Translations under genes and position numbers: made by a program
Source: Isochrysis galbana
Lineage: Eukaryota; Haptophyta; Isochrysidales; Isochrysidaceae
Length of the DNA stretch: 58,100 nt
Assembly: GCA_018136815.1 (NCBI GenBank)
Contig: CM030944.1
Span: forward strand, 247,745 to 305,844
Direction of reading: 5' to 3'
Shown here: positions 18,191 through 28,379 of the stretch, piece by piece
How the letters are laid out: every line of letters starts with the position of its first letter
Position numbering within the stretch: position 1 is the first letter of the stretch
The notes under the pieces: model-generated
What the model saw: the letters and a program-made list of their open reading frames with translations, nothing else
Databases searched by the model: none
What the model was told of the DNA's origin: nothing

Positions 18191-20483
18191 CCTGCAGGCC
18201 TGCGGAGCCGGAGTGGCTTGACGGTGTCAAGTATCTGAGACGCCCATTGCAAGCAAAACGCCACCTGCGAGCACGCCAGGAATGAGATGGGGGTGAGCTC
18301 GCACGCGGCAGCATACTGTATGTATAAGGGCGAGGTGGTGGCACGCCCAGACCGGCTTTCTTCTCGCTTGTTTGACCGCCGCCCGCCCCCACCCCGACTT
18401 ACCTTCGTTCTCGCGGGGAGCGGGGAGCGGGGAACGGGGGCGACTGTGTATAGATAAGAATTTCAGACCGAGAGGTGAAAAAGGGAGGGGTGTTGTTTGG
18501 TCACGGAGAGGACCCGTGGGGGAAAAGGGCGGGGGAGGGGGGGAGAGGAGGGAAACGGGCTCGCGCCAACCTTTCGTGGCAACGTTCTCCCGCGCTTCTA
18601 AAACCAAGCATCATTGTTGAATTTATCAGTGGGATATATCTACCCAGGCCTAGGAGGAGCCCCATTTCGCCTCGGGAGGCCCCCTGGGGCCCTCCTGAGG
18701 CCCTTAGGGGCTCCCAATATAGCCATATGTACTAAAAACGTCCCGATCGTCCGCCTCGCGGACTACGGAAGTACTAGGGTTAACAAGGTTGAGAATGGGA
18801 ATGGGGTCTCGCTGATAGCCCGGTCACTCACTAGGGGGGTGCGGAGGGCGAAATCGGTAATGGGCAAATGGAGGCCTAAATAAAAAAAAAAGGATCTGAA
18901 GGTTCAGGGCTACACACCTATCACTGGACAGCGCATACTACTGCTACTGCACATCAGCCAGCGCCCTTATCTCCCTTTTCTCCGCCCCCTTGCCTTCCCC
19001 CCCTCATTCCTTTGTCTTCGGTGTCGGGGGTGCGGCCCTGGTACACTACCTAGGGCCCGGTTTTGGGTGTGGGGTCCGGGCAGGCCTTTTGGATTTACGT
19101 TGGTAGGATAGAGTAGGAATCTCTTAATGTGGTTGTTCCAGGGGTGGTGCACCGGCGTGTTATACGCCTCTATCTCTTGTGTTTCGCGGTTTCTGTCTCG
19201 ACTAGGTGCTCCATCCCTAGCTTGCTAGCTCTGCTATCATGGTTATACTATTATACTAGGCTCTAGGCATGCAAAAGAGCATTGAAATAATTTTTGAAAT
19301 TTGATTTTTTTGTCTAAATTCGGACAAACTTCTTGAAATTTTGCACATATTTTTGATCGAAATGTGGGCGAAAAAAATTTGAAATATCCGCCAGGCCCTA
19401 CATTCAACCCAAAGCGTCCGAGGCATCTCAGTTTCGGAACGGAGGTAGCAGTAGAAAGTAAGGAGGGAGTCGTTGAACACCTCTTATTAAATGAAAGCGC
19501 TTGACGAACGAGAGCAGCTCTTGCGCGGGGGAAAGCCCCCCCCTAGCGGCGAACACCTACAACGAGGACGAGGGCTACCGCGGGGAGAGGGAAGAGGGAA
19601 GCGAGCGGGACCAACGCGAGGACAAGGAGGGCTCAGGCGATGGCATTGTGCAAGGAAACAAGCGCGCAAGGCAGGTGAGACAGCCCGGAGGAAAGGCGGC
19701 GGGATCACGGAAAGGGCGCGGATGGGCCGGTCAATCCTTATAACCGTAAAGGGTCGATCGCGAATGCGACAGAATGCGGGCTGCAGAATCACAATCTCAG
19801 ACCGTCTCAGCCCCACCGACGTCGCGCGCGATCGAAGCTCCCGTGGAATCCGAGGCCGCCGTCTCGGATCATCAGGCCCCGCGCCGCTCGCCTCCGAGCG
19901 GTCGCGGCACGCTACATAGATAGTCCTACGTCACTAGGTCAAACTATAACTATAACAATAGTTTTCTTTTTCTTTCACAATACCAATATTTATTTTTGTT
20001 TGTCATCATTTACTTTTACTCGTATGAATAGGAGCTTAGTCAATACTGTCGATCAAGTTAAGCAAGTCGCAAAGTGGAAAGCCGAGTTGCGCGCACCATC
20101 ATCTCCATCTTCACCTTACGAAAACCGAGGTACATATTAAATCACTCTCGATGCCCTCGCTTGCATCCAGCACACGCGCATACACACAAGGGGAAAACGT
20201 TATGGCTCCACTGTTTGCTGCCTCTGGTACGAGAAGGAATCCAGCTGAGTACCCTTTAGCGGCGAGATAGTTGAGTTCGAAGGGGGACTAGGTGGAAGCG
20301 GGCTACGTAGTTCCAACCAAAAATCGCCGGTCTGCATGCATTCCGCGAGGCCGCATGGACGTCGTGTGCTCTGTAGCCGACTGGATCAGACAACCGGCCA
20401 ATCAGCCGATCTGTCACTCTGGATGGCCAAGCGCTCTTAGTGCACAGGCGGACCATTAGCGAGAGCAGCTCGGCCACATACAG
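18191..20483. other. Repeat-rich intergenic region
   Basis: No convincing gene. It holds a third copy of the inverted-repeat core (18812-18885), which runs into an A-run at 18884-18893. GATCTGAAGG followed by GCTACACACCTA (18894-18922) is shared with 30465-30492. There is AT-rich unassigned sequence (19240-19400 and 19925-20050). A short piece near 19750-19780 (GGTCGATCGCGAATGCGACAG) resembles the end of the dispersed repeat at 33445 and 57715. Confidence 0.5.
18812..18885 (+). repeat. Third copy of the inverted-repeat core
   Basis: AGCCCGGTCACTCACTAGG, GGGTGCGGAGGGC, TAATGGGCAAA and GGCCTAAATAA occur in the same order as in the two arms at 3445-3645 and 6737-6935. After CCTAAATAA the similarity ends in a run of A. 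Confidence 0.75.
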
Positions 20484-20798
20484 TTAGCCGCAATTGGCGT
20501 AGTTCTTGGTGCATCCAAGCGACCAGCTGTCAGCCTCGTTAAGGTCGAAACCGGGTTCATGGCCTGGCTTGTGTTTGGGTTTCTCGTTCGCCTGCGGCTC
20601 TGTCTCCTCGCCCGTCCTTTCCTGCTGCCTCCACTGCTGCGATACATGGTGACGGTGGCGGTGCGCTCCTACCACCTCTTTCAGCGCGCTCGCGCCAGGC
20701 CACGCGAGTGGCAGCACTGCAAGGATGAGAAGGGCGAGCAGCGCCTTGCGGGAGCAGTGGCCGGCGCTGCTCGGCGGAGGCACTTCAATCAGTGTCAT
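20484..20798 (-). CDS. Possible small secreted or membrane-anchored protein
   Basis: A 104-residue frame from the ATG at 20798. The start region is followed by KALLALLILAVLPLAWPGASA, a strong hydrophobic stretch with a small-residue end typical of a signal peptide or signal anchor (residues ~19-38). The remainder is hydrophilic and His/Gln/Lys-rich and ends with two cysteines. No family is recognised. The opposite strand also has an open frame here, so this could be chance. No splice evidence or neighbour supports it. Confidence 0.3.
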   Translation of the reverse strand: MTLIEVPPPSSAGHCSRKALLALLILAVLPLAWPGASALKEVVGAHRHRHHVSQQWRQQERTGEETEPQANEKPKHKPGHEPGFDLNEADSWSLGCTKNYANCG

Positions 20799-21309
20799 CT
20801 CAGCGGTACTGGCGCGGCTGTGGCTCTGTTGAGACTCGCTGTGGCTCTCCCGGGCGCTCTCGCTCTCTACACCCAGCTGTGCAAGGTGGCTGGGCAAGGC
20901 TGGCACAGGTTTGGGGTCGTCAGGTGGGGGAGAACGATGGCTGGGAAGAGCGACGGCTTGGGGGAGAGCGACGGCTTGGGGGAGAGCGAGGGCTGGGGGG
21001 AGAGCGAGGGGTGAGCGAGGCCGACAGCCGCTCCCGACCGGCCGCTCCCACGGCCACCGGTGGGAGGTGTGAGAGAGAAATCAATGGGAGATGAGATATA
21101 TTTGTTTCCACTTTTCCTTCAAGACCAGCACAAACAGGGAGAGTCTCTCTTTCTTCCAGAGATGGGAGAAGATGACTCTCCCCGTCTTGTTTCCACTTTT
21201 CCTTCAAGAAGACGAGAGAGAGAGAGTACTCCTAGAGTCTCTCTCTTCCCATCGGACGGTCGGTCGTCGCCTTTTGCCGCTTGGTCTTCTTCTTCTTAGG
21301 CTCAGTCTT

Positions 21310-22020
21310 CTGTACGTGACTACTCTACTTCTCCTCTCTTGTCTTCCGGTTCCTTCCTCCTCCTCATCCAGAGGGGGGGAGGGAGTGGGTTGGATGGTTG
21401 TGGAGAGAGTTGGTTATCTTTGGGATCCGACTGTGGGTCGGCACGCTTGCGCGATGGCTGCGTTGGCTGTGAGTGTGAGGAGGCTGGGTCAGGGGCTGTG
21501 GCCCCATCGGATTCTTCCGCTTTAGGGATCGGTTGTGCTGCTTCCGCGTACGAGCGCTGGGTTGTTGGAGCAAGATTGGAAGCCTGGAAGGGCTCCCTGA
21601 TCCCTGAATTGTTTGTTGAGTGAAGTGCCCGCCCACTAGGGGTGCACTGATGGTAGAAGTGGCCGCCGTGGGGGTGACAGCAGTGCTGCCACCCGCCATA
21701 GGGAGTCCTTGGTTCAGAGGCAAGGCGGAGGGCGGAGGAGCTGGTCGGGAGAAGCTGAGCTTGAAGCTGGCTCTGGTGTTGGGTGTCTGCGGGGAACAGG
21801 ACTTTGCCTGTTCCCTGCTTGGGTGGGTGCCTGGAGGGCGGAGGCGAGGAAGTCATTTCGACATTTCGACGTCCTGACGTCAAGCGGTGCTGAGGCCTAT
21901 GAGCGCTCTGGGCTCCGGCGGCTTGGGGCGTCCCCGTTGGGGCGTCGTGGCGGCGGGTGGCTGGGAGGGGGGAGCGGTCGGCGCGCGCTCCATCGCTAAA
22001 AGTATAACGATAGTTTTTGA
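21310..22020 (-). mobile_element. LINE 5' fragment (ORF1), inverted and decayed
   Basis: On the minus strand the sequence starts AAAAACTATCGTTATA near 22018 and reaches ATGGAGCGCGCGCC at 21993, the same start as the LINEs at 769 and 51092. ORF1 similarity continues (RGRPKPPEP, PPKQGTGKVLFPAD, SRKRADPQSDPK, EPED) to about 21320. Frame changes near 21880 and elsewhere break the frame, and everything downstream is missing. Confidence 0.8.
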
Positions 22021-22771
22021 AGGGAGGAGTGGAGAGGGGGGGGGATCGTGCCCCCCCACGTGTGAACCAAATATAACCTTAGTTGCTCCCCATGTGAACT
22101 AAGTATAAATTTAGTTGCTAGCGGCTGGCCAACCCAACCGCCTACCCATTCACTTAGACACAGACGTCTCTAGAGCACACAACTATCTAGCCTTGTGAGA
22201 CGTGCGATCGATTCCGGCGGGGTAGAGTTGCTAATACGCCCCAATGCGAGTTTCAACAAGCAGAATCACTCATCAAACGATACCACCAACTTCACTTGTA
22301 TAGCCCATCATTACCCACGCATTGTTGGCGCCGCCTTTCTTGCCTGCCCACCAGTGCACTACAATGTGTCGTGCGAGTTTACACTCGTGGAGCTAGAGCT
22401 TAGCCATTATGTACTACTTGTACTGGTAGTAGTTGTGAGCATGATGCGCCCCCGTCAGCGAGGCGACGGGAGAGCAGTCACGTGGGTGAAGGGAGACCTG
22501 TTCGTAGTGTTCCCGTCTGGAATCTCTTGGCCTAGTGTTGGTCTAGACTGCCAAATTTCCTTCCCCACGTCCAACTCGTTGCGAAGGTTGAGAGACCGGC
22601 TCCCATTTGCTCTCGCTCAAGATCCTTGAATGATCAAGTTGAGCTGGCGATGACCGCTATGTACAACGGGATCGATGGCGCTGTCCTCTTCTACCATAGT
22701 GCTCCGGGGTCGCAATTTCAAGTACTGCGATGTTGTGCATAGCTGTGAACGCATCCTTTCGGAACACTTCA
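22021..22771. other. Unassigned sequence
   Basis: A plus-strand open frame at 22195-22629 has no recognisable domain and is not called. The right end would be the 3' flank of the UBA-domain gene. Confidence 0.4.
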
Positions 22772-22888
22772 TCACTTGCTAGCCAGGGCTGCCATTACGC
22801 GTTCAACGACATCCTCGATAGGGCTTGTGCCGTCGCAGAACAACTTCGCAGTCTCCATCGTGAAGCCGAGCTCCATCAAAGATGCAAG
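22772..22888 (-). CDS. UBA-domain protein, last exon (partial gene)
   Basis: The minus-strand exon after an acceptor CACGCAG (22889-22895) encodes 38 residues and a TGA. They read LASLMELGFTMETAKLF, then IEDVVERVMAAL. This is a complete ubiquitin-associated (UBA) three-helix motif with the usual MELGF turn, placed at the C-terminus as in many ubiquitin-receptor or proteasome-shuttle proteins. The frame is also open upstream, so the exon might be longer. The rest of the gene should lie towards or beyond the 100-N gap, and I could not find it on the far side. Role beyond ubiquitin binding cannot be stated. Confidence 0.65.
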   Translation of the reverse strand, partial: LASLMELGFTMETAKLFCDGTSPIEDVVERVMAALASK

Positions 22889-23000
22889 CTGCGTGTCATG
22901 CCATGGTGATGTCTCGGTAAAGGAAGCTTGGCTACTGTCGTCCGGTCGTTGCTCAACCCTACCCCCAACACTATGGAGGTGTACGTCGGACCTTTGGGCA

Positions 23001-23100
23001 NNNNNNNNNNNNNNNNNNNNNNNNNNNNNNNNNNNNNNNNNNNNNNNNNNNNNNNNNNNNNNNNNNNNNNNNNNNNNNNNNNNNNNNNNNNNNNNNNNNN
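23001..23100. other. Assembly gap (100 N)
   Basis: Exactly 100 N, the conventional size for a gap of unknown length. Order and orientation of the two sides depend on scaffolding. Confidence 1.
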
Positions 23101-23975
23101 TACTACACAGGCGGGTTGCTCGAACAAACACAAGATTCACAAGACACAAACAAACAACGGTCAAAGCCAAATCATGAAACGCGCAAACGCACAACGGAGG
23201 GCAATGGACCCGAGGTGGCTAAGAGCTCAACAAAGCACGAATAAACTGTCACGCCAAACAATCCCGAGGCAAAGCAAGAAAACACCACACACTGTCGGGC
23301 AGCGTTGCACGCGCGACGAACGCGACGCATTGCGCGCACACAGCTCCTCCACGGCAGACCGCTCAACGGCCACTCGCAGTGTGCACATGTCACCGCTTTC
23401 CTCGCCCCGGCTCGCGTCGTATCGCCCCAGCTCGAACCCCGCTCAACGACGCCACGCTCACGGGCCGCGGTCCACTCCGGGCTGGCCGAGGCCAGACGTG
23501 ACCTGCAACGACGTGCGCCGTCCGCATAACGCTTCACAAATAGGTTGACAAATTGGGCGCCGCGTGCGTCCGCCGAGGCCACACGCACTACGAGAGCCAC
23601 GGACTGTTGGATTCGAGGCGGGCGCAGGCCAGCTGAGGCGTGCTGCTTCCCTGATGGGCTCGAGGTTGGTTGAGCGTATGCTACGGGTGACGAGGCCCAC
23701 TGCTCAACAGCAAAGCTCACTCGCAGGTGGCGCCAGGCCCGGGCGCTGGGCATAGAACAAGCCCGCGTGGTGGAACACATGCATGAAGCACAGCGAGCGC
23801 AGCTGTACCATGCGCGCTTTGCGACGGGCACGCGCGGATGTCAGCGCACGGTAAGGCTAGGTCGGGAAGGCGGGCGCGGAGAAACCGCGCGCAACGGCGC
23901 TCAGGCTGGCGGCTCGGCCCAGCCGCTATTCCAGGATGGCCGCATGTTGCCGGACGCCTTGCGCCGCGCTCTCGG
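23101..23975. other. Unassigned sequence between gap and MADS-box gene
   Basis: A 219-codon minus-strand frame (23172-23831) shows no family resemblance and overlaps open frames on the other strand. Not called. The part next to 23975 would include the MADS gene's 3' UTR. Confidence 0.4.
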
Positions 23976-26668
23976 CTACACGTGCGGCTCGGCGGGTGCC
24001 TGCACGGCCTCGGCAACAGGCAGGCTCGAGGTAGCACTGTCGTCGGCGTCGTCGGCGTCGAGACGCGCTTTCTTGTTGGCTGGCTCATCGCCACTCGAGG
24101 TGGCAAAGGTGGCAGAGGAGGTGGCGGCAGCGACTGAGGCAACCTCCACGGGCTGAGAGATGGGCTGTGCCATCAAGGGGATGGCCTGGCCGTTGAACGC
24201 CTGCGCGATGGGCTGGACCTGAGCGGGCGTGATCTGCGCCACAGTGGCCTGCGCGACTTGTGGAGAGGCCGAGGCCTGCTCGAGAGCAGTGACGTTCGCC
24301 ACGGCGAACTGCTGCTGCGCCTGCGCAGGCTGGATCGCGCCGGCACTCAGAACGGTTGCCTGCGCCATCTGCGGGAAGACGGCGTGCGCCGTTTGCATCG
24401 CGACGGCCGGCACGCCGGCGGTGGCAGTGGCGAAGGGGACGACGGATGCTGCGAGGGTGGGCGCAGAATCACCCGCCAAAAGCGCCGGGGCGCCGCCATC
24501 GGACGCCGCGCGTGCGCGCTGCGTCCTCCCGCCATCGGCCTCGAGAGACTCGCGGTGGGCGCGCTCGCGAAAATAATCGTCGTTGGTGTGCATCTGGGGG
24601 AGGGAAGAATTTGGGCGAGGGGGAGATGATCCGAGCGGGGCGGCGAGGGCCGTCGTCACAGGCACTGAGAGGTGCGGAGACGCTTTGGAGAAGAAGCATG
24701 CGACTGCGCGCCGCACCAAACTGTGCGCACGCGCGCTGCCCACCTCCTTCTTGCACTGCAAAGCGCGTTCTACCGTCGCACCTCGGGGGTGTCGACGTTC
24801 TCTGCGCGCTGCACCAAGCTGATAGAACTTCGAAAGGGGCTCACATGTCCTGCCTCCCCCACTCCCCCTTGCCTTGCAACAGTGTCCTGCCTCCCCCACT
24901 CCCCCTTGCCTTGCAACAGCCACGGGAGACGCCGGCGCACCTCGGGGGTGTCTTTGTATTCGGAGAAGCGCTGCAGCAGCCCCTCAATCGGTGAGGACGA
25001 GTAGACGGTCACCCTTTGGTTCGGGGCAAATACGAGCAGTGCAACCTGAGAGGGATGCGGGCGGCGAGTGGCAAGGTGGGCGACGGAGTGGGTCGGAGGA
25101 GTCACGGCGGGCCGGAGGAGTCATGGCGGTCAGGAGGGCGATGGCGCGACCCGGAGAAGGCACAGAGAGTGGAGGGTGGCGCCGGGGAGAGCGCCGGCTC
25201 GCGCCCGCACAATCGCATCGGAAAGCGAGACCCCAGGTTGGATGGGCAAGGGTGCAGTCCATAGAGATCCAGAGCGAATGGGAGAGGAGAGGGTGGGACG
25301 GAAATGAAAGGGGGCGGGTGTAGGCGGGCGACGGAGGTGAAGCGAATCGGGAAACGCGAAACCCTTGGGCCCCTCAATCCCCATCCGGTTTCTGACTTGT
25401 ACATCGCGGAGCGCAGCCAATGAGCCCACGAGGGCCACTTGGTGTGGTGATGGTGGTTGGGGAAGTAGAGGGCAGTGGAAGGACCAAAGAAAGAATGGGG
25501 GGGGGGGGGGGGCGAAGAAACAAGGGGCCAGGTGGAGAGGGGAAACCGGTAGAACAACGGCCCTGTGAAGCTATCAGGCTCCTCTCACGGGGGCCGGCAC
25601 ACGACCATCTGCCTTGGGACACCAAAGCGGCGAAGGATGAGGGGGGGGAGGGAGAAGGGAGGGTACAAGGGAAGGGAGAGGGACAGAGCAAAACGAGGCA
25701 GTAAGAGACGGACCAATCCGCCGGAGCGTTGGAGCCCCGCCTAGGAGCACCCGACCCGGCTTCATCTGGCTTCTGCCCCGTAAACCACAGGGCCTCCGGG
25801 GGGGAAGGAGGGGGGGGGCAGAGGCAGCGCGAGGCGGCAGGGGAAGGGAGAATGAAGACGAGAATGGGCCAGTAGCAGCAGCTGAAGAGGACTCCAGCGC
25901 ATCCCCGACGGTGCCCAGCGCAGCCCTTTCTGCACCCTCCCCCCTCCCTTGGCCCCCTATGTGCATGGCGGAGCCAGCCGCCAGACGTGGCCTCAAGGGA
26001 GATGGAGGTGGAGGGGAGGGGGCGGGGGGGGGGGGGGGGGAGGGACCAAACGAGAGGGACACCAGGGAGAGCCCCTGGACTAGCAGAGCCCCCAAGAAGG
26101 ATCAAGCGCCAGCAGGGAAGGGAGATATCGGAAGGACGGCGCGGTTGGTGCCCCCACCCCACCCTCTATACCCCGCCGCCAACCCTCATACACACACCTG
26201 GGCAGCTGGGCATCACAGAGCACCGCCAGCTCTCTCGCGATCATATTCAGCCCAGTTTTGCGCTCAGATCCCTCTCCCCCTCCCCCTTCGCCCCCCTCTC
26301 CGCCCCCACCCCACCTGGGCATCGCAGAGCCCTCCTCACCTCTCCCCGGGCATCCCAGAGCCCCCTGCCCCCCCTGAACCCCTCCTCCCCCCACCCCCCC
26401 CACACACACGTGGGCATCGCAGAGGACCCCCCCCCCCCAACCCCCCAGATCCCACATACCTGGGACCCCCCCCCCCCAGCACACACCCCTCACACGTGGG
26501 CATCGCCGAGGACCCCCCCTCCCACACACATCCCCCACACACCTGGGCATCGCAGAGGACCGCCAGCTCTGTCGCCTTCTTAATCAGCCCAGACTTGCGC
26601 TTGGAGAAGGTGACGTGGCGGTGGCGCTCGTTCGAGATGCGCGCGATCTCGATCTTACGCCGGCCCAT
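23976..26668 (-). CDS. MADS-box transcription factor, MEF2-like
   Basis: Three exons, all phase 0: 26543-26668 (42 codons), 24941-25045 (35 codons) and 23976-24593 (205 codons plus stop), giving 282 residues. Exon 1 is the DNA-binding half of the MADS box ([37 protein letters not shown]), with GT donor at 26542. Exon 2 continues at the exact family position ([19 protein letters not shown], then [13 protein letters not shown]), completing the dimerisation part with MEF2-like spacing. Exon 3 follows a pyrimidine tract and CAG. It is Gln/Ala/Val-rich (repeated QAVAQ-, AQPI-like words) like an activation domain, with a basic NKKARL patch near the end that may be a nuclear signal. Introns are 1,497 and 347 nt. 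Both contain extra, diverged copies of the preceding exon's end. Target genes are unknown. Confidence 0.88.
24778..24919 (-). repeat. MADS intron 2: exon-end copy and 37-bp tandem duplication
   Basis: At 24778-24820 (minus strand) the sequence encodes [15 protein letters not shown] followed by GTGCG, a diverged copy of the end of exon 2 ([15 protein letters not shown] then GTGCG at 24937-24980). Between them a 37-bp unit is perfectly duplicated in tandem (24846-24882 and 24883-24919). Confidence 0.75.
26196..26560 (-). repeat. MADS intron 1: repeated copies of exon 1 end with splice donor
   Basis: The true exon 1 end (plus strand ACCTGGGCATCGCAGAGGAC, 26541-26560) recurs, with small changes, at 26494, 26408, 26344 and 26313. 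A longer copy of ~63 nt at 26206-26268 still encodes a degenerate [14 protein letters not shown]. Most copies keep the GATGCCCAG or GATGCCCAC followed by GT. They are separated by C/A-rich spacers. Confidence 0.8.
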
Positions 26669-28379
26669 GCCCGCACACTCACGCGTGCGCGCGCTCTCTC
26701 CCTCTCTCTCTTCCCCGCCCTCTCCCTCCCCCCCCTCTCTCTCTCTCTACCCGCAGGCGGGAGGTAGCCCCCGCCTCTCTCTCTCTTTCCCCTTCCCCCT
26801 CTCTCTCTCTCCCTGTGTCCCCCTCTCTCTCCCGCGGCACCTCCACGTCTCAAGGCGGTTCTTTCTCTATTCTGAAGGAATAATCACCGTAACGAGGAGT
26901 TCGCTCGGGCGTCGGGCTCGTGCTCGCTCTCTCCGCGGGCGGCCCACGGCTTCCCCTGGGTTCCTCGGGGGTTTTCTAACAGTACCACGAGGTTTTCTTA
27001 TCATAAACGGGTGTACGCCCGGGGTCGCCTCGTTGGCTCGCCGTCCCGCTCCGCCGAGAGGTCGTCGGGGGATTTCTTCTGCATCTCGGCGTGGTTATTC
27101 TTGTACCGGGGGGTCCGACGGTGGGGGGGAGTGGGGGCGGCGCGCGCTCAAAAATGGAACTTAGGGGGGAGAGGGGGGAGAGGGGGGCGGGGGGGGCGCG
27201 TGGGCGGGAGGGGGGGGCGGGCGCGGGGGGGGAGAGAGAGAGGGAGGGGGGGGGGAGGGAGGGAAGGGGGGGGGGGGGGAGAGAGAAGAGAAGAGCGAGA
27301 GAGGGGAGAGAGAAGAGAAGAGGGAGGAGAGAGGAGAGAGAGGCGGGCGTGGGGGAGAGAGAGAGGGAGGGGCGGGGGGGAGGGGGGGGGGCGAGAGGGG
27401 AGAGAGAGGAGAGGGAGGGGAGAGAAGAGGAGAGGGAGGAGGAGAGGGGAGTTTCCTTTTTCTCAGGTGAGGGGGGAGAGGCTGCTGAGAGGGGGCGCTG
27501 GGGAGAGCACAGGAAAGTGGAGAGGAGAGAGAGGAGAGAGAGGAGAGAGAGGAGAGAGAGGAGAGAGAGGAGAGAGAGGAGAGAGAGGAGAGAGAGGAGA
27601 GAGAGGAGAGAGAGAAGAGAGAGGAGAGAGAGGAGAGAGAGGAGAGAGAGGAGAGAGAGAAGAGAGAGAAGAGAGAGAAGAGAGAGAAGAGAGAGAAGAG
27701 AGAGAAGAGAGAGAAGAGAGAGAAGAGAGAGAAGAGAGAGAAGAGAGAGAAGAGAGAGAAGAGAGAGAAGAGAGAGAAGAGAGAGAAGAGAGAGAAGAGA
27801 GAGAAGAGAGAGAAGAGAGAGAAGAGAGAGAAGAGAGAGAAGAGAGAGAAGAGAGAGAAGAGAGAGAAGAGAGAGAAGAGAGAGAAGAGAGAGAAGAGAG
27901 AGAAGAGAGAGAAGAGAGAGAAGAGAGAGAAGAGAGAGAAGAGAGAGAAGAGAGAGTAGTTTCCTCTTTTTGGTGAGAGAGGGGAGAGAGAGGGGGAGGG
28001 GCTCGACTTCCGCCCTCTTCTTTTAAGAGTAGTGGGACCTCGAGAGGAAGGGGGGGGGGGGTGAGGGAGGGGGAGTTTTCTTTTCGCTCTCTCCCCACGT
28101 TTACCCTCTCTCCCTCTCCCTCTTCCCTTTTTCCCTTTTCCCCTTTCTTCACGTGTGAACGCCTCTTCTCTCCTCTCTCTCTCTCTCCCCCCCATCTCCT
28201 TTTCTTCCCTCCTGTTCTCCTCTCTTTTCCCCTCTCTCCGTCCCTCTCCCTCTTCCCCTCCTCCGTTTCTTCCACTATTTTCACCTCTTCTTCATCTCTT
28301 TCTTCCCCCACCCCCACCCCCTTTCTTCTCTCTCTCTCCTTCACTTCCCTCTCTCTCTTCTCACTCCGTCGTCCCCCCA
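26669..28379. repeat. Simple-sequence region with 9-bp GA minisatellite
   Basis: 26690-26850 is pyrimidine-rich. 27155-27980 is almost pure purine on the plus strand; within it about 27520-27955 is a tandem array of 9-bp units (AGAGAGAGG, then AGAGAGAAG). The period is a multiple of three, so every frame stays open on both strands, which creates large but meaningless open frames (27011-28380). 28080-28370 is again pyrimidine-rich and is likely 5' UTR/promoter of the following gene. Confidence 0.85.

Noticed and set aside
23172..23831. 219-codon minus-strand frame next to the assembly gap, considered as upstream exons of the UBA gene
   Set aside because: No ubiquitin-pathway motif, several competing frames and no splice continuity with 22888.
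26206..26268. Second MADS-box gene suggested by a [14 protein letters not shown] stretch
   Set aside because: Only the last ~20 codons of exon 1 are present, diverged and lacking the rest of the MADS box; it is an intronic partial copy.
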